A stretch of 44,522 nt of DNA from an uncultured Bacteroidales bacterium (GCA_937891905.1 CALATT010000092.1:1-44522); one strand, 5' to 3'. Positions 33,511 through 42,451 are shown, counted from the first letter of the stretch. The notes: generated by a model not told the origin, from the sequence alone. Translations and numbers: made by a program.

Positions 33511-34413
33511 ATGCTTCTATCCATGACCGGTTATGGCAAAACCGAAAGCCAATTTCGTAATCGCACTCTGGTGTGCGAAGTGCGTTCCCTCAATTCCAAG
33601 GCACTTGACCTTTCTGTACGCATAGCACCCACACTGCGTGCTAAAGAACTGGACATCCGCACACAAATCAGCAAACGAGTGGAGAGAGGTAAAGTGGATT
33701 TGGCTCTCTACTTACAAGATAGTCAAGCAGAAGAACTATCGTTCACGCCTATCAATTGGGAGGCAGTGCGTTTCTATTCCGCACAATATAAAGAACACAT
33801 AGGGCAATACGATTCCAACGAACAAATACCGGCAGAGATAATGGCTGCCATCTTGCGTATGCCCGATGTAATCAAAGTGCAAGAAGACGCCAACGAACTG
33901 ACGGACGAGGAATGGACTGCTATCCAGCACCAAATAGACGAAACATTAGACGCTTTCGTGGCTTTCCGCACACAAGAAGGACAAGCACTCCAGCAGATGT
34001 TCAATACCAAATTGGATGAAGTGATGAACCTTTTGGCGCAAGTGGAGCCGTTCGAGAGAGGACGCGTGGATAAGATACGCGAACGATTGGAACAGAACCT
34101 CAACCTCTTGGCTGAAAAAACAAAGCAACAGATTGACGCTAATCGATTGGAACAAGAGATGATCTACTATTTAGAAAAACTCGATATCACCGAAGAAAAA
34201 GTGCGTCTTACCAATCATGTGCGCTATTTCCGTGAGGTAATGGAAACAGAAGGAACGGGAGTGGGAAAAAAACTCGGTTTCATCGCACAAGAAATGGGAC
34301 GCGAGATCAATACGCTCGGTTCGAAATCCAACCAATCTGAGATGCAAATCATCGTAGTGAAGATGAAAGACATTCTCGAGCAAATAAAGGAACAAGTCCT
34401 CAATGTACTCTAA
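33511..34413 (+). CDS. yicC: YicC family endoribonuclease
   Basis: 300 residues, near the family length. The N-terminal signature LLSMTGYGKTE and CEVRSLNSKALDLSVR, and the C-terminal block (GVGKKLGFIAQEMGREINTLGSKS) are conserved. YicC proteins are cytosolic RNases implicated in small-RNA turnover. Both junctions are filled by TAACATC-type arrays, with no other spacer sequence. Confidence 0.94.
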   Translation: MLLSMTGYGKTESQFRNRTLVCEVRSLNSKALDLSVRIAPTLRAKELDIRTQISKRVERGKVDLALYLQDSQAEELSFTPINWEAVRFYSAQYKEHIGQYDSNEQIPAEIMAAILRMPDVIKVQEDANELTDEEWTAIQHQIDETLDAFVAFRTQEGQALQQMFNTKLDEVMNLLAQVEPFERGRVDKIRERLEQNLNLLAEKTKQQIDANRLEQEMIYYLEKLDITEEKVRLTNHVRYFREVMETEGTGVGKKLGFIAQEMGREINTLGSKSNQSEMQIIVVKMKDILEQIKEQVLNVL

Positions 34414-34456
34414 CATCCAACATCTAACATCTAACATCTAACATCCAACATCCAAC
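34411..34456 (+). repeat. Heptamer array between yicC and gmk
   Basis: Starting inside the TAA stop: AACATCC, AACATCT, AACATCT, AACATCT, AACATCC, AACATCC, then AAC-ATG. The start codon of gmk is itself part of the next unit. Confidence 0.95.
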
Positions 34457-35011
34457 ATGATATACATCTTTTGTGCACCGAGCGGTAGTGGTAAATCCAC
34501 CATGGTTCAACACCTACTACACACTTATCCTAATCAGTTTGAACTCTCTATCTCTTGCACCACCCGTCCTCCTCGCGGACAAGAAGTGCATGGTAAGGAG
34601 TACTATTTTATCTCCGTGGATGAGTTCCAAGAAAGAATAAAAAACGATGAGTTCATCGAGTACGAACAAGTGTATGAAGGTTTGTATTACGGTACACTCA
34701 AAGAGGAGATTACACGCATTGAGAAGGCAGGTAAACAAGTTCTTTTTGATGTAGATGTGAAAGGTGGAATTAACCTCAAACGCCTTTTAGGGAACCGCGC
34801 TACTTCGGTCTTTATCTGCCCGCCATCTATAGACGAGTTGCGCTGCCGACTCATTGGCAGAGGGGACACTTCTCCCGAGATGATTGAGAAACGCATTGCT
34901 AAGGCTGCTATAGAGATGGAAGATATGGAGCATTTTGACCGCGTGGTAATCAACGATGAGCTCGCACACGCCTTTGAGCAACTCGATGCTATCGTAACAT
35001 CTAATATCTAA
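34457..35011 (+). CDS. gmk: Guanylate kinase
   Basis: 184 residues. P-loop CAPSGSGKST (residues 6-15), GMP-binding SCTTRPPRGQEVHGKEYYF, and FDVDVKGG. It converts GMP to GDP. The last residues TSNI and the stop codon are written in the TAACATC/TAATATC heptamer (34995-35015), so the repeat has replaced or extended the native C-terminus. It starts directly at the end of the upstream array. Confidence 0.96.
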   Translation: MIYIFCAPSGSGKSTMVQHLLHTYPNQFELSISCTTRPPRGQEVHGKEYYFISVDEFQERIKNDEFIEYEQVYEGLYYGTLKEEITRIEKAGKQVLFDVDVKGGINLKRLLGNRATSVFICPPSIDELRCRLIGRGDTSPEMIEKRIAKAAIEMEDMEHFDRVVINDELAHAFEQLDAIVTSNI

Positions 35012-35029
35012 CAGCGCAGCGGTCTAACA
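34995..35029 (+). repeat. Heptamer array covering the gmk 3' end and gmk-nadD gap
   Basis: Units in phase: TAACATC, TAATATC, TAACAGC, GCAGCGG, TCTAACA, and the nadD ATG begins on the last base. The first two and part of the third are coding (end of gmk). Confidence 0.7.
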
Positions 35030-35571
35030 TGCAACGCATTGGTATATATGGTGGAAGTTTCAATCCTGTGCATTTCGGGCATATAGGATTGGCGAAATGG
35101 ATTACAGAGAATAGTGATCTGGATGAATTATGGTTTCTCGTTAGTCCGAATAATCCGTTGAAATCGGTGCAATCACTTGCGCCGGAAGAAGAAAGGCTCG
35201 CTGCGGTGCAGCAAGCCATTCAAGATATTCCTCGTCTTAAAGCCAGTGATTTTGAGTTTACTCTTCCTCGTCCTTCTTACACCGCCAATACCCTCCGTGC
35301 GCTACAACAGGCATACCCTGATTACGAATTTACTCTCATCATAGGGGAAGACAACTTATCTATCTTCCATCAATGGCGTGAATATGAGTTTATACTGGCT
35401 AACTTCCGCCTTTTCGTTTATCCACGCCACGCGAAAGGACCTAACAATGCAGTGGATATACCATCCAAAGAACAGTGGTCTAACATCCCCGTCAAAGACC
35501 TTCGGTTCCTTTCGGGCGCACCCTATTTTGATATTTCTTCCACAGAGATTCGCGCTAACTCACTTTCCTAA
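35029..35571 (+). CDS. nadD: Nicotinate-nucleotide adenylyltransferase
   Basis: 180 residues. GGSFNPVHFGH and DISSTEIR are the two nucleotidyltransferase motifs; LVSPNNPLK is the nicotinate-nucleotide region. It makes deamido-NAD from NaMN and ATP. The last 12 nt overlap the 3' end of prmA on the other strand; no terminator is visible between the converging operons. Confidence 0.95.
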   Translation: MQRIGIYGGSFNPVHFGHIGLAKWITENSDLDELWFLVSPNNPLKSVQSLAPEEERLAAVQQAIQDIPRLKASDFEFTLPRPSYTANTLRALQQAYPDYEFTLIIGEDNLSIFHQWREYEFILANFRLFVYPRHAKGPNNAVDIPSKEQWSNIPVKDLRFLSGAPYFDISSTEIRANSLS

Positions 35572-36321
35572 TCGTAACATATACCATTCGCCGTTGTTTT
35601 GGGTGGCGATATGATGTAATCCGTGGGCGGTGGCTGTCTCGATGAGTACGGGGCAATCTGCCTTGTAGAATCCACTCAACCATATTTCTCCGCCAGGCAC
35701 AAGATATGCAGCGTAGGTTGGTAGGTGTGCGAGTAGCACATTACGATGAATATTGGCTATAATCAGATCATATTGTCCTTGTGGTGGATTATCGCCTAAT
35801 AGCACATCGATTATTTCTCCGTTGAGAGCGGCATTTTCTTGCGCATTGAGTACGCTCTTATCGTCTATATCCACGGCTATTACTTCCGCAGCGCCTAATC
35901 GTTTGGCAAAGATGGCCAAAACACCTGTACCTGTTCCTTGGTCAAGCACTTTTTTACCCGTTAAATGCGCGTCAAGTAAGGTGTTAATAATCATTGAGGT
36001 AGTCTCGTGGTGTCCTGCACCAAAGGCGCAATGTGGAACGATACGGATGCCTAAAGGCAGTTCTTGTATAGGGTGCTCTGCCTCCCAAACGGCATTCCAG
36101 TTCTCATCAGGGCAATCGTCTATGCTCACCAACAAAACTCCTTCGGTTTGATCGCATAGAGATAGCAGTTCGGCACGGCAAGCATGCAGTGTTTCGGTGG
36201 GTATATAGGCCTTGTTTTCGTCTATCGTGTCAAAACCGAGATCGAATAACTGCTGATGGAAGAGGTCAGCTTGCCATTCTTGTGGAAAGTTGTAATCGAA
36301 TATAGCTACAGAGTACCTCAT
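35560..36321 (-). CDS. prmA: Ribosomal protein L11 methyltransferase
   Basis: 253 residues, shorter than the E. coli protein (about 290). The SAM site is VLDQGTGTGVLAIFAKRLGA and the substrate loop is FGAGHHETT; NIHRNVL replaces the usual NI-ANxL motif. The N-terminal substrate-binding domain is compact. It trimethylates ribosomal protein L11. Last gene of the dnaE operon, 18 nt after the nitroreductase. Confidence 0.92.
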   Translation of the reverse strand: MRYSVAIFDYNFPQEWQADLFHQQLFDLGFDTIDENKAYIPTETLHACRAELLSLCDQTEGVLLVSIDDCPDENWNAVWEAEHPIQELPLGIRIVPHCAFGAGHHETTSMIINTLLDAHLTGKKVLDQGTGTGVLAIFAKRLGAAEVIAVDIDDKSVLNAQENAALNGEIIDVLLGDNPPQGQYDLIIANIHRNVLLAHLPTYAAYLVPGGEIWLSGFYKADCPVLIETATAHGLHHIATQNNGEWYMLRLGK

Positions 36322-36339
36322 CGTTATAAAGTATTATGG

Positions 36340-36951
36340 TTACCACTTATTGTAGTGGATATTTTCTTCTTTGTATTTATTTTTCACTTCTGGTTGCTCT
36401 GCTGGTACGCCTATAGGCACTACGCATAATGGGATGATATGTTCTGGGAGGGCTAATATCTCTTTGAGTATGTTCACTCGTTCTTGTCCTGGGTGTATAC
36501 CGGTCCATACGGCGCCTAATCCCATGGCGTGTGCGGCCAATAGTAAGTTTTCCGTAGCAGCGGATACATCGTTAATCCAGAAGTTTTGTCCTTCTCCTTC
36601 GATAGCTTTGGTAAGGTCGCCGCAAGGGATGATAGCACATGCGGGTTTATTAGCGCAGCGGGAATATGGCAGTTGTTCGCCTATTTGGTCCAATACAGCT
36701 CTATCTGTGACTACGATGAATGCCCATGGTTGATGATTGAGTGCAGAGGGGGCAGCCATAGCAGCGCGGAGCAAAGTGTCAATTTGTTCTTGCGAGATGA
36801 ACTCTCCTGTGAACTCGCGTACAGATACGCGTGTCATGATGTTTTCGATTGCAGGATTCACTGCGTTGTTGGTTTCGTTGTTCATAGTTGTTGCTGAATT
36901 ACAAGCCGCGAGTGCTACTACGCACATAACGGCAAAAAGTGACTTTTTCAT
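36340..36951 (-). CDS. Nitroreductase-family lipoprotein
   Basis: 203 residues. A lipoprotein signal with lipobox LAAC (cysteine near residue 17) precedes a linker rich in Asn and a complete nitroreductase domain: RVSVREFTGE, APSALNHQPWAFIVV, LLLAAHAMGLGAVWTGIHP, VPIGVP. The family binds FMN and reduces nitro or quinone groups. Most members are cytosolic; membrane tethering on the periplasmic side would raise the question of its electron donor. It overlaps folC by 4 nt. Confidence 0.88.
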   Translation of the reverse strand: MKKSLFAVMCVVALAACNSATTMNNETNNAVNPAIENIMTRVSVREFTGEFISQEQIDTLLRAAMAAPSALNHQPWAFIVVTDRAVLDQIGEQLPYSRCANKPACAIIPCGDLTKAIEGEGQNFWINDVSAATENLLLAAHAMGLGAVWTGIHPGQERVNILKEILALPEHIIPLCVVPIGVPAEQPEVKNKYKEENIHYNKW

Positions 36952-38249
36952 ATCTTTAAACTTATAAAATCTCTCATCGCTTCGCCTACGAGGTAGTTAC
37001 TACCGCCAATGAAGATTGCATCTTCTTTGCTGGCGTGTGCGAGTGCGTATTGGATAGCCTCTTGTGGTTGAGGGATGGTCCTTGGTGTTTGTTCTGGATG
37101 GATAGCACGCCAGCGTTCTGCCATTTCTTGGGCGGGCATAGCGCGTTGTGTAGTAGGTGTGGTGAAGATATATCTGGCATGAGTGGGCATGAGGCGCAGT
37201 ACTTCATCTATATCCTTATCTGCCACCATTCCAAATACAATCCATAGTTGTTTGACTGATAGTTCGTTGAGTTGCGCTGCCACATAGCGTATTCCATGAC
37301 TGTTATGGGCCGTATCGCAGATCAGTAATGGTTGTTGGTTGAGTATTTCCCATCTGCCTCTCAGTCCTGTGAGTGTACAAACTTGTGCAAAACCCTGTTG
37401 TATATGCGATGCCGATAGTTGTATATGGGTGCAGTTCCGCAGTGCTTGTAGTGCCACATAAGCGGTTTGCATATTTTTCTCTTGGTATGCTCCTTTGAGT
37501 TCGCATTCAAGTGCTTCCCGCATACGGCGTTTGCGCATAAATCCGCATTGGTCAGCGAACCATATACGGCAGTTGGTTGTTTCCAATCCTTGTCCTAAGA
37601 TGCCACATTCTTGTGCACGCGAGAGGAATACCTCTGTAGTCTCCGGGTGTGTCTCTCCGATGACGCACGGTGTATTGGGTTTGATAATCCCTGCTTTCTC
37701 TTTGGCTATTTGCGGTAGTGTGTTGCCCAAGAACTCCGTATGGTCTATGCCTATATTGGTAATGACGGATAGAAGAGGTGTGATGATGTTCGTGCTATCT
37801 AATCGTCCGCCCAAGCCCACTTCTACTACGGCTATTTGCACTTTCTGCGCCACGAAATAGGAGAACGCCATGGCGGTCATTGTCTCAAAGAAAGAGGGTT
37901 GTGTGTCGTCCAAGAAAGCGCGATTTTGCTCGATGAAATCGCACACATATGTTTGTTCTATGGGTTGCCCATTGACGCGTATCCGCTCAGTGAGATCTAT
38001 TAGATGCGGACTGGTGAATAGTCCCACTTTGTATCCTGCTTGTTGTAGTACGGCGGCGATGAGGTGACTTGTGGACCCCTTTCCGTTCGTGCCTGCGATA
38101 TGAATGGTGGATAATTGCGTATGTGGATTACCCACATGTTCCATCAGTCTGAGTGTCGTTTCCAAACCTGGTTTATACGCCTCTTTGCCCACCATATGGA
38201 ATGGTGGTCGCGAGGAATATAAATAATGGATAGCATCGGAGTACACCAT
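36948..38249 (-). CDS. folC: Bifunctional folylpolyglutamate / dihydrofolate synthase
   Basis: 433 residues. P-loop IAGTNGKGST (about 50-59), SPHLIDLTERIRVNG, VGLGGRLDSTN, DHTEFLGNTLPQIAKEKAGI and the C-terminal DTAHN motif are all present. It adds glutamate to folates. It begins 6 nt after dnaE and its stop overlaps the start of the nitroreductase gene (ATGA). Confidence 0.95.
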   Translation of the reverse strand: MVYSDAIHYLYSSRPPFHMVGKEAYKPGLETTLRLMEHVGNPHTQLSTIHIAGTNGKGSTSHLIAAVLQQAGYKVGLFTSPHLIDLTERIRVNGQPIEQTYVCDFIEQNRAFLDDTQPSFFETMTAMAFSYFVAQKVQIAVVEVGLGGRLDSTNIITPLLSVITNIGIDHTEFLGNTLPQIAKEKAGIIKPNTPCVIGETHPETTEVFLSRAQECGILGQGLETTNCRIWFADQCGFMRKRRMREALECELKGAYQEKNMQTAYVALQALRNCTHIQLSASHIQQGFAQVCTLTGLRGRWEILNQQPLLICDTAHNSHGIRYVAAQLNELSVKQLWIVFGMVADKDIDEVLRLMPTHARYIFTTPTTQRAMPAQEMAERWRAIHPEQTPRTIPQPQEAIQYALAHASKEDAIFIGGSNYLVGEAMRDFISLKI

Positions 38250-38255
38250 ATGGCT

Positions 38256-41200
38256 TTAGTTATTTGTTTGTAATGTAAAGGTCAGTAGTCCGTCTTGTTT
38301 TTTCTCGCACAACCAGCGATATAACTTAGGAGTCACTTTGATGGTGAATGTTTGGCTTATCATCTCCACTTGTTGTTTATTGATGGAGTTGTGCACCACG
38401 AATGAGAGCCGTGCATGTCCTTTATTTTCAGATACTTGGTCAAACAATTCGTCCACTAATTCTCGGGATAGATTATCCAAATAGGTATGAATAGTGATGC
38501 CTGTCACTTTTTGTGCTTGTGCTTCGGAGAGTGTTTCCACATGCTGCACGATGAATTCGTAATCAGCTGTTTCGTCTGGTTGCTCTTTGAACCATCTCTG
38601 TCCTGCGTTTTTCTGCTGCACTACTCCTCGTACGAGCACATATAGGTCTTTGAGCATCATGTGTCCGAACTGCTGATAGGCAGAGCCGAACAACCATATT
38701 TTAGTGCTACCCGAGTAGTCCTCTATGGTGTATCGTCCGTATGGGTTATTATTCTTGCTCGTGAGCGCTTCGGCTTCGGTGATGATACCTCCGATGAAAC
38801 ATGCTTGATTCTTATATTTAGCGAGGAATTCAGAAGGCAGCATTGGTATATTGGCATTCTCTGGGTTCTCCACTTTAACTTTCTTGATGGGCACAGGTGG
38901 TTGTGGTTCATCATCGTTTATATCGTCTGAATAGAGCAGGTCATCTATTTCTTCTTCGGTGGTATTATTCACACTTTGTTCAGCTCTTTCCACGCGCATG
39001 CGTTGTTCTGCTAAGTTTCTCGCGTCTGCATTTCTCCATCCGTCAAAGAGTGCCAGTTGTTTGGCAGTCATGTTACACAGTTCCTTGACTTCAAACTCGT
39101 ACTCATCTAATGGGTGTGCTGAGAGGTAGATACCGATAAAGTCTTTTTCGGTATTGAGTCGCTCAATCGTATTCCATTTAGGTACTTGTGGTAGGTCTGG
39201 GTGTTTGATTTCCACGGCGAGTTCCATATCACCGAATAGTGAGTTGGTGTTTGTTTCCTTATCCAACTGATATCTATTGCCGTAGTTCATGAGTGCTTCG
39301 AGCACGGAGTTACCATTTTCGTACGAACCGAGTATTTGCTCTCTATATATATCTTTGAAGCACTCAAAGGCGCTTGCTTTGGCGAGGTTTTCAACCGTCT
39401 TGCGATTACATGATTGTAGATTAACTCGTTCGAGGAAGTCGAAAATATTCTTGTATTTACCATTTTTTTCTCTTTCTCGTATGATAGCCTCAGCGGCTCC
39501 CACTCCTACTCCCTTGATACCTCCCAAGCCGAAGCGTATATCTCCGTTGGCATTGACGGTGAAGTTGAGTTCCGATTCATTCACATCGGGTTGTAACACA
39601 TTGATTTTGAGTGCTCGGCACTCGTCCATGAGTTTGGTTACTTCTTTGATATCATCTTTGTGTACGGTGAGGTTAGCTGCCATGAACTCGGCAGGGTAAT
39701 GTGCTTTGAGGTAACCTGTTTGGTATGCCACCCATGAGTAACATGCTGCGTGTGATTTATTGAAGGCATAGGAAGCGAATTTCTCCCAGTCTTTCCATAT
39801 CTTATCGAGTATTTTCTCGTCATGTCCGTTGGATTTACCGCCATTCATGAATTTATCTTTGAGTCCCTGCAGCACATCCATTTGCTTCTTACCCATTGCT
39901 TTACGCAGCTTATCACTCTCGCCTCGTGTGAAGTTAGCCAATAAGCGTGAAAGGAGCATGACTTGCTCTTGATAAACCGTCACTCCGTATGTATCCTTGA
40001 GGTATTTCTCCATGATAGGTATATCGTATGTAACGGGTTCTATACCATGTTTGCGTTTGATGAACTGTGGGATATAATCCATTGGTCCTGGTCGGTATAG
40101 TGCGTTCATTGCGATGAGGTCACCGATGACTGATGGTTTGAGTTCGCGTAGGTATTTCTGCATACCAGCCGACTCAAACTGGAAGACAGCCACTGTGCGT
40201 CCTTCTTGGAATAGTTTGTATGTCTCTGCGTCATCGATAGGAATATGGTCTATATCGATATCTATATTATGTATTTTCTTCACATTACGGAGACACTCCT
40301 TGATGATGGTGAGTGTGATGAGTCCGAGGAAGTCCATTTTGATTAGTCCCACCGACTCCACCACATGTCCGTCGTATTCGGTAACGAGTACGCGTTTCTT
40401 GCTTGCTTTATCTTCCACCGAACTGAGTGGTACGAAGTTAGTAAGGTCATCAGCTCCGATGATCACACCGCATGCGTGCACGCCCACTTGGCGCACTGTA
40501 CCTTCCAATCGCGCTGCGTATTGGAGCATAGAGCGTGTATTGGGGTCGCCGAACTCGTACTCGCGTCTCAGTTCGTCTATGTATTTATAGCAGTTAGCGA
40601 GGTTCACCTTGGGCGACTTACCATTCTTATCTTTGATATTATCTGGGAAGTTACGGTCGGGGATGTATGTCTTGAGTTCATTCACTTGTGCGAGTGGTAT
40701 TTGCTGTACGCGTCCCACATCCGCCAAGGCTGATTTCGTAGCCATCTTACCGTAGGTAACGATATGTGCCACATGGGTTTCTCCGTATTTCTGGCTCACC
40801 CAATCGAGCACTTTCTGTCGTCCACAATCCTCAAAGTCGGTATCTATATCAGGGAGAGATATACGGTCGGGGTTGAGGAAGCGCTCAAAAAGGAGGTCAT
40901 ACTCTAATGGGTCAAGGTCTGTGATGCGTAGGCAGTATGCCACCACACTACCCGCGGCCGAACCACGACCAGGGCCTACCGACACATCTAATTCTTCGCG
41001 CGCTGCGCGGATAAAATCCATCACGATGAGGAAGTAACCGGGGAATCCCATGGAGTTGATGGTATTTAACTCGAAGTCAATACGCTCTTTGAGTTCCTCA
41101 TCTGTATCTAATCGCTCTTGTCCGTAGCGTTTGAGTGCGCCTTGCATGGTGAGGTGGCGCAGGTAGGCGCCCTCCAACTCCAGACGGCTGCCGTACTGCT

Positions 41201-42254
41201 CTTCCGTACCGAAGCTCTCAGGGATATCAAATCGCGGCATGATAGGATCGTGGTCTATATCGTATATCTCCACTTTATCGGCTATCTCTTGTGTATTGCT
41301 GAGCGCTTCGGGCACATCTGCGAATATCTCCGCCATCTCTTCGGGTGTCTTGAGCCATTCCTGCTTGGTGTAATGCATACGATTGACATCCGCCACATAG
41401 TGGTTGGTGCTCAAGCATATCAGTCGGTCGTGCGCCTCGGCATCCTCGGCATTGATAAAGTGCGCATCGTTGGAACAAATGAGTTTGACGCCATGCTTTT
41501 GTGCGAGTGCAACGAGCACGGGATTAACTTCTCTCTGCCGTGCATACACATCTTGATCTGCGCCAGGCAATTGCGTCTCATGGCGTTGCATCTCTATGTA
41601 GTAATCATCGCCAAAGAGGTTTTTAAACCATTGAATCGTCTCCTCTGCCTCTGCAAACACCCCTTGCTCTATGAGTTCTTGACTTCTTCTCGCCTGCGGA
41701 GGCTCTCCGCCTCTTGACTCTTGGCCTTCCACTTGCCCAAGCCCTTTCATCACTTTCTGTGCCAACTCGCCACCTAAGCATGCCGAGCAGCAGATGATTC
41801 CTTCGTGGTATTGCTCTAATAGTTCTTTATCAATACGGCTGGTGTGGTAGTAGGCGTCTGCCATGAAACTGGCGGACACTATACGGCAAAGGTTATGATA
41901 GCCCACTTTGTTTTTCGCGAGTAGGATAAGGTGCCATCCCGAACGGTCGATTACATAGGTATTTCCTTCGGCGTTAATGGCTTTCTCATCGCATTTAGAT
42001 AGTCGTCCTCGTCTTGCGCAGTAGGTCTCCACACCCACGATAGGTTTGAACGCAGGGAGTTGTTCTTCCTTGCGTTTTTTATTTATTTTCTTGCAGTAGT
42101 CGAGCAATTCTTTAATGCCGTACATATTTCCGTGGTCTGTGAGAGCCACGGCGTTCATGCCGGAAGCGATGCATTTATCTACTATCTCGTTCACTTTGGA
42201 CATTCCATCGAGCAACGAGTAATGCGAGTGTACATGTAGGTGTGTAAAATTCAT
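38256..42254 (-). CDS. dnaE: DNA polymerase III alpha subunit
   Basis: 1332 residues. PHP domain (THLHVHSHYSLLDGMSK; NAVALTDHGNMYG), polymerase palm with GPGRGSAAGS and the catalytic pair in PDIDTDFED, tau-binding/OB region at the C-terminus (KNNNPYGRYTIEDYSGSTKIWLFG, an OB-type strand set). It is the replicative polymerase. Residues about 172-198, between GELAQKVMKG and FAEAEETIQWFK, look like an in-frame insertion built from repeat DNA. First gene of dnaE-folC-nitroreductase-prmA, with a leader of about 10 nt. Confidence 0.97.
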   Translation of the reverse strand: MNFTHLHVHSHYSLLDGMSKVNEIVDKCIASGMNAVALTDHGNMYGIKELLDYCKKINKKRKEEQLPAFKPIVGVETYCARRGRLSKCDEKAINAEGNTYVIDRSGWHLILLAKNKVGYHNLCRIVSASFMADAYYHTSRIDKELLEQYHEGIICCSACLGGELAQKVMKGLGQVEGQESRGGEPPQARRSQELIEQGVFAEAEETIQWFKNLFGDDYYIEMQRHETQLPGADQDVYARQREVNPVLVALAQKHGVKLICSNDAHFINAEDAEAHDRLICLSTNHYVADVNRMHYTKQEWLKTPEEMAEIFADVPEALSNTQEIADKVEIYDIDHDPIMPRFDIPESFGTEEQYGSRLELEGAYLRHLTMQGALKRYGQERLDTDEELKERIDFELNTINSMGFPGYFLIVMDFIRAAREELDVSVGPGRGSAAGSVVAYCLRITDLDPLEYDLLFERFLNPDRISLPDIDTDFEDCGRQKVLDWVSQKYGETHVAHIVTYGKMATKSALADVGRVQQIPLAQVNELKTYIPDRNFPDNIKDKNGKSPKVNLANCYKYIDELRREYEFGDPNTRSMLQYAARLEGTVRQVGVHACGVIIGADDLTNFVPLSSVEDKASKKRVLVTEYDGHVVESVGLIKMDFLGLITLTIIKECLRNVKKIHNIDIDIDHIPIDDAETYKLFQEGRTVAVFQFESAGMQKYLRELKPSVIGDLIAMNALYRPGPMDYIPQFIKRKHGIEPVTYDIPIMEKYLKDTYGVTVYQEQVMLLSRLLANFTRGESDKLRKAMGKKQMDVLQGLKDKFMNGGKSNGHDEKILDKIWKDWEKFASYAFNKSHAACYSWVAYQTGYLKAHYPAEFMAANLTVHKDDIKEVTKLMDECRALKINVLQPDVNESELNFTVNANGDIRFGLGGIKGVGVGAAEAIIREREKNGKYKNIFDFLERVNLQSCNRKTVENLAKASAFECFKDIYREQILGSYENGNSVLEALMNYGNRYQLDKETNTNSLFGDMELAVEIKHPDLPQVPKWNTIERLNTEKDFIGIYLSAHPLDEYEFEVKELCNMTAKQLALFDGWRNADARNLAEQRMRVERAEQSVNNTTEEEIDDLLYSDDINDDEPQPPVPIKKVKVENPENANIPMLPSEFLAKYKNQACFIGGIITEAEALTSKNNNPYGRYTIEDYSGSTKIWLFGSAYQQFGHMMLKDLYVLVRGVVQQKNAGQRWFKEQPDETADYEFIVQHVETLSEAQAQKVTGITIHTYLDNLSRELVDELFDQVSENKGHARLSFVVHNSINKQQVEMISQTFTIKVTPKLYRWLCEKKQDGLLTFTLQTNN
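41661..41741 (-). repeat. In-frame repeat-derived insertion in dnaE
   Basis: Holds a perfect palindromic hairpin (GCGGAG/CTCCGC, 41696-41710) flanked by direct TCTTGACT repeats in heptamer-like surroundings. It encodes about 27 residues, including RGGEPPQARRS, at a position where DnaE proteins usually pass straight from the KG turn to an acidic helix. Confidence 0.6.
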
Positions 42255-42270
42255 AGTTCCAAAATTTGTG

Positions 42271-42301
42271 CAAATTTACAACAAATATTTTATATATACA
42301 A
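42271..42301 (-). promoter_or_regulatory. Sigma-ABfr promoter of the dnaE operon
   Basis: Minus strand: TTG (42299-42301), 20 bp, TAAATTTG (42271-42278). The -33 box lies in the dispersed repeat; the -7 box does not. Confidence 0.75.
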
Positions 42302-42451
42302 ATATTTTAGTGAACTTATAAAGAAACAGAATGTTTTTTCTGTACTATTATGAATAATAGTGTGCGTTGTGCTCGCACAAAAGTGCACTTTTAGGCATAA
42401 TAGTGTAGGAGTGCAACTCCGTATTTATAAGTTCACTAATATTTGCATATA
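42283..42451. mobile_element. MITE-like element, copy 2 of the dispersed repeat
   Basis: 42283-42364 matches 18449-18530 at 80/82 positions. Here the element is bounded by inverted arms: 42293-42322 and 42423-42451 pair over about 28 positions with one mismatch near the outer end and a 2-nt indel. Inside are the nested pair CTATTATG/CATAATAG, a TGTGCG/CGCACA hairpin, the 14-bp palindrome AAAAGTGCACTTTT (42379-42392), and GGAGT/ACTCC. No coding capacity. The rest of the gap up to 42540 contains CCCC/GGGG short stems but no gene I can support. Confidence 0.7.

Noticed and set aside
33461..35029. Short tandem arrays considered as a CRISPR
   Set aside because: Units are 7 bp with no spacers and no cas genes.
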